Source of the DNA: Dehalococcoidia bacterium
GTDB taxonomy: Bacteria; Chloroflexota; Dehalococcoidia; Dehalococcoidales; RBG-16-60-22
Direction of reading: 5' to 3'
Length of the DNA stretch: 16,289 nucleotides
NCBI GenBank assembly: GCA_030613665.1
Contig: JAUWLN010000021.1
Location: 1 to 16,289, forward strand
Shown here: positions 15,023 to 16,289 of the stretch, one piece after another
Position numbering within the stretch: position 1 is the first letter of the stretch
Layout of the letters: each line of letters starts with the position of its first letter
The notes under the pieces: generated by a model
What the model was told of the DNA's origin: nothing
Seen by the model: the letters and a program-made list of their open reading frames with translations, nothing else
Database searches by the model: none
Program-made: the position numbers and the translations under genes

Positions 15023-15430
15023 TCAGGCAGTGTGTTTGCGAAAACCGCTAACCAGTGCTATCTGGGGAAGTTCACCGGCAGTCTCTCCCGGAATGCTCGA
15101 CGCACCCACATAGTCGATATTCTTCCTCAGAGTGACGAGCCTTATCGCCTCCATCACCCTGCCCAGGTCAACTCCACGCGGGCAGCGAACGGTACAGGTG
15201 AGGCAGGAGGCACAGAGCCAGACCGTATTTGCGGCCGCGATATCTTCTTCCAGCCCCAGCTGTGCCAGTCGAATAATCTGATTGGGCAGCAAGTCCATGG
15301 CGAAGCACATCGGGCAGCCAGCCGAGCATTTGCCGCACTGGTTGCAGGCAAGAAGGTCCTGCCCGGAGATTTCAGCTACTTTCTTGACGAAGTCACTCTG
15401 GAGCGTCCGTGAGGAAATCTGAATCCGCAT
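15023..15430 (-). CDS. hdrC: HdrC-like ferredoxin protein (copy a), first gene of the operon
   Basis: The 135-residue soluble protein has two cubane motifs, C29/32/35/39 (CNQCGKCSAGCP) and C73/76/79/83 (CASCLTCTVRCP), joined by FAMDLLPNQIIRLAQLG, the normal HdrC layout. It carries electrons from HdrA to HdrB. It lacks the long tail of copy b and has no hydrophobic segment. AAGG stands 7 nt before the ATG. Nothing but a control region separates it from the divergent kor genes, so it is the promoter-proximal gene, and the 8-nt gap to hdrB (a) implies co-translation. Confidence 0.88.
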   Translation of the reverse strand: MRIQISSRTLQSDFVKKVAEISGQDLLACNQCGKCSAGCPMCFAMDLLPNQIIRLAQLGLEEDIAAANTVWLCASCLTCTVRCPRGVDLGRVMEAIRLVTLRKNIDYVGASSIPGETAGELPQIALVSGFRKHTA

Positions 15431-15450
15431 TCCAACGCCTTAATCTAAAT

Positions 15451-15465
15451 CCGGGCGGAGCCCGG
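15451..15465 (-). promoter_or_regulatory. GC-rich hairpin in the leader of the hdr operon
   Basis: CCGGGC (15451-15456) and GCCCGG (15460-15465) are perfect inverted repeats around a 3-nt GGA loop. They end 21 nt before the hdrC start codon. No T-run follows, so it is not an intrinsic terminator. It could be an mRNA-stabilising hairpin or a protein site. The structure is certain, the role is not. Confidence 0.45.
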
Positions 15466-15482
15466 AAATGCATTTATGCTGA

Positions 15483-15511
15483 GTTTTAAAGCGGGCTTTG
15501 AAACAATGCAA
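15483..15511 (-). promoter_or_regulatory. Possible promoter of the hdr operon (weak match)
   Basis: On the minus strand TTGCAT (15511-15506) and TAAAAC (15488-15483) are 17 bp apart. Transcription would start near 15476, giving a leader of about 45 nt that contains the CCGGGC hairpin. Match to consensus is only moderate, and no better pair was seen between here and 15600. Confidence 0.3.
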
Positions 15512-15561
15512 CGGCAGTTCGCGAGTGCCGACGGTATATGTGGCTCTTCCATCTGCCGGCA
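15512..15561. promoter_or_regulatory. Cluster of TGCCG/CGGCA half-sites, possible operator
   Basis: CGGCA (15512-15516) and TGCCG (15526-15530) form a dyad with a 9-nt spacer containing TCGCGA. A second, back-to-back pair makes the perfect 8-bp palindrome TGCCGGCA (15554-15561). Four copies of one 5-bp half-site within 50 bp of a divergent intergenic region look like a regulator-binding site for hdr, kor or both. No regulator gene is in the window. Confidence 0.35.
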
Positions 15562-15672
15562 AATCCTTTATCCAGCATATGTCCCCATTTTAACAAATGC
15601 GCTGAAAAAAGCAAAATAGGAACCATCGGATTGGATAACGACAACTCGTACACCCTTTTTCACCACCCTAAC

Positions 15673-15702
15673 TTGTACGTCCACACCCAATCGTAATATA
15701 AT
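15673..15702 (+). promoter_or_regulatory. Candidate promoter of the kor operon
   Basis: TTGTAC (15673-15678) and a perfect TATAAT (15697-15702) are separated by 18 bp. The -10 sits in an 11-nt palindrome, AATATAATATT (15695-15705). Transcription would begin around 15709, only about 8 nt before the korD ATG at 15717. That would leave the GAGG at 15706-15709 largely outside the message. Either the leader is extremely short or another promoter is used. Confidence 0.5.
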
Positions 15703-15716
15703 ATTGAGGCGGTCAG

Positions 15717-15944
15717 ATGAACAAGGTTGAGATATACCGGGGGTGGTGCAAGAAATGTGGTATCTGCATTGCCTTTTGCCCTCATAATGTCCTTGAAGCC
15801 GATGATTTATCATATCCCGTCGTAAAAGCCCCTGAGAAATGCACCGGTTGTCTGCTCTGCGAAATGCGCTGCCCCGATTTTGCCATCGTGGTACATAAAG
15901 ATGAAGAAAGCCGCGAAGAAACAGGTTCTACTGCAGGGAAATGA
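15717..15944 (+). CDS. korD: KorD-like 2x[4Fe-4S] ferredoxin subunit of a 2-oxoacid:ferredoxin oxidoreductase
   Basis: This 75-residue ferredoxin has two cubane motifs, C11/14/17/21 (CKKCGICIAFCP) and C42/45/48/52 (CTGCLLCEMRCP), and a hydrophilic Glu/Thr tail. Small proteins of this kind are the delta subunit of four-subunit 2-oxoglutarate (and related) ferredoxin oxidoreductases and carry electrons between the thiamine-diphosphate site and external ferredoxin. The following korA gene overlaps its last 44 nt in another frame, the usual korDA linkage, so the assignment rests on motif plus context. GAGG lies 7 nt before the ATG. It is divergent from the hdr operon. Confidence 0.87.
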   Translation: MNKVEIYRGWCKKCGICIAFCPHNVLEADDLSYPVVKAPEKCTGCLLCEMRCPDFAIVVHKDEESREETGSTAGK

Positions 15945-16289
15945 GGCCTGCGCTGCTGGCGCGCTGATGGCCGGCTGTCGTTTCTATGCCGGGTATCCCA
16001 TCACTCCGGCAACGGAAATCATGGAGATTATGGCCCGGAAATTGCCCGAGGCCGGCGGCGTCTTTATTCAGATGGAAGACGAGATTGCCAGCCTGGGTGC
16101 GGTTATCGGGGCCTCGCTTGCCGGCAGTAAAAGCATGACCGCCACGAGCGGCCCGGGGTTCTCGCTGATGCAGGAGCATATCGGCTATGCCTGCATAACT
16201 GAGGTCCCCTGCGTCATCGTCGATGTAATGCGGGGCGGGCCGAGCAGTGGTCTGCCCACGCAGCCCTCCCAGGGCGATGTCATGCAGGC
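15901..16289 (+). CDS. korA: 2-oxoacid (probably 2-oxoglutarate):ferredoxin oxidoreductase alpha subunit, N-terminal part (runs off the right edge)
   Basis: The visible 129 codons begin MKKAAKKQVLLQGNEACAAG. Signature segments of the KorA/OorA pyrimidine-binding domain follow: AGCRFYAGYPITPATEI (23-39), MEDEIASLGAVIGASLAG (57-74), MTATSGPGFSLMQEH (78-92) and MRGGPSSGLPTQPSQGDVMQ (109-128). The enzyme interconverts 2-oxoglutarate with succinyl-CoA plus CO2 using ferredoxin. Substrate choice between 2-oxoglutarate and other 2-oxoacids cannot be fixed from this fragment. The ATG at 15901 lies inside korD; no other start codon lies close upstream in frame, and the family N-terminus begins here. 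The beta and gamma subunits presumably follow outside the window. Its reduced ferredoxin could be exchanged with the divergent Hdr complex. Confidence 0.88.
   Translation, partial: MKKAAKKQVLLQGNEACAAGALMAGCRFYAGYPITPATEIMEIMARKLPEAGGVFIQMEDEIASLGAVIGASLAGSKSMTATSGPGFSLMQEHIGYACITEVPCVIVDVMRGGPSSGLPTQPSQGDVMQ

Noticed and set aside
14496..15113. A 205-codon plus-strand open frame opposite hdrB and hdrC
   Set aside because: Antisense shadow of hdrB(a), with no ribosome site or family signature.
15568..15813. An 81-codon minus-strand open frame across the divergent control region and the start of korD
   Set aside because: It overlaps the korD ferredoxin motifs antisense and has no recognisable domain. 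The kor promoter and half-sites explain the region better.
1..16289. CRISPR arrays, tRNA or rRNA genes, phage genes
   Set aside because: No regularly spaced repeats, no cloverleaf-like or rRNA-like sequence, and no phage-type proteins were seen in the non-coding stretches, which are short.

Overview
The window is dominated by one long, tightly packed operon on the minus strand, 15430 down to 548. It holds eleven genes for iron-sulfur and flavin electron-transfer proteins of the heterodisulfide reductase (Hdr) superfamily, ending in a fumarate-reductase-like flavoprotein. The gene set is heavily [4Fe-4S]-dependent and pairs Hdr genes with a 2-oxoacid:ferredoxin oxidoreductase. That points to a strict anaerobe, probably an uncultivated bacterium such as Chloroflexota/Dehalococcoidia or Desulfobacterota, although an archaeon is not excluded. 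No rRNA or other phylogenetic marker is present, so taxonomy stays open.

Layout, left to right. 1-139: the end of an IS3-family insertion sequence, with the start of its orfA leaving the left edge on the minus strand, its promoter and its terminal sequence. 140-458: the AT-rich 3' part of a class I SAM-dependent methyltransferase gene, cut by that element. 491-514: a rho-independent terminator. 548-15430 (minus, in transcription order): hdrC-like (a), hdrB-like (a), hdrA with an inserted GltD-type NAD(P)H:flavin module, canonical hdrA, a fused double hdrA, mvhD-like, frhB/fdhB-like, hdrC-like (b), hdrB-like (b), sdhB/tfrB-like and sdhA/tfrA-like. Gaps between genes are at most 21 nt and several genes overlap, so this is very likely a single transcription unit. 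15431-15716: a divergent control region with candidate promoters, a GC-rich leader hairpin and repeated TGCCG/CGGCA half-sites. 15717-16289 (plus): a korD-like 2x[4Fe-4S] ferredoxin subunit overlapped by korA, the 2-oxoacid:ferredoxin oxidoreductase alpha subunit, which runs off the right edge.

How the genes may work together (inference). HdrA proteins carry the bifurcating FAD. The GltD insert offers an NAD(P)H port, and the FrhB-like protein with MvhD offers a second port for F420H2, NADH, formate-derived or ferredoxin electrons. The two HdrBC pairs are high-potential exits. One pair lies directly against sdhBA-like genes in an arrangement equivalent to methanogen thiol:fumarate reductase (TfrAB) with TfrB split in two. 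The cluster could therefore encode a soluble flavin-based bifurcating or confurcating complex. It would couple NAD(P)H (or F420H2) oxidation to reduction of ferredoxin and of fumarate or a disulfide, with the divergent KOR making or using the low-potential ferredoxin. The four HdrA flavin modules in three proteins, two of them rearranged, are the most unusual part of the window.
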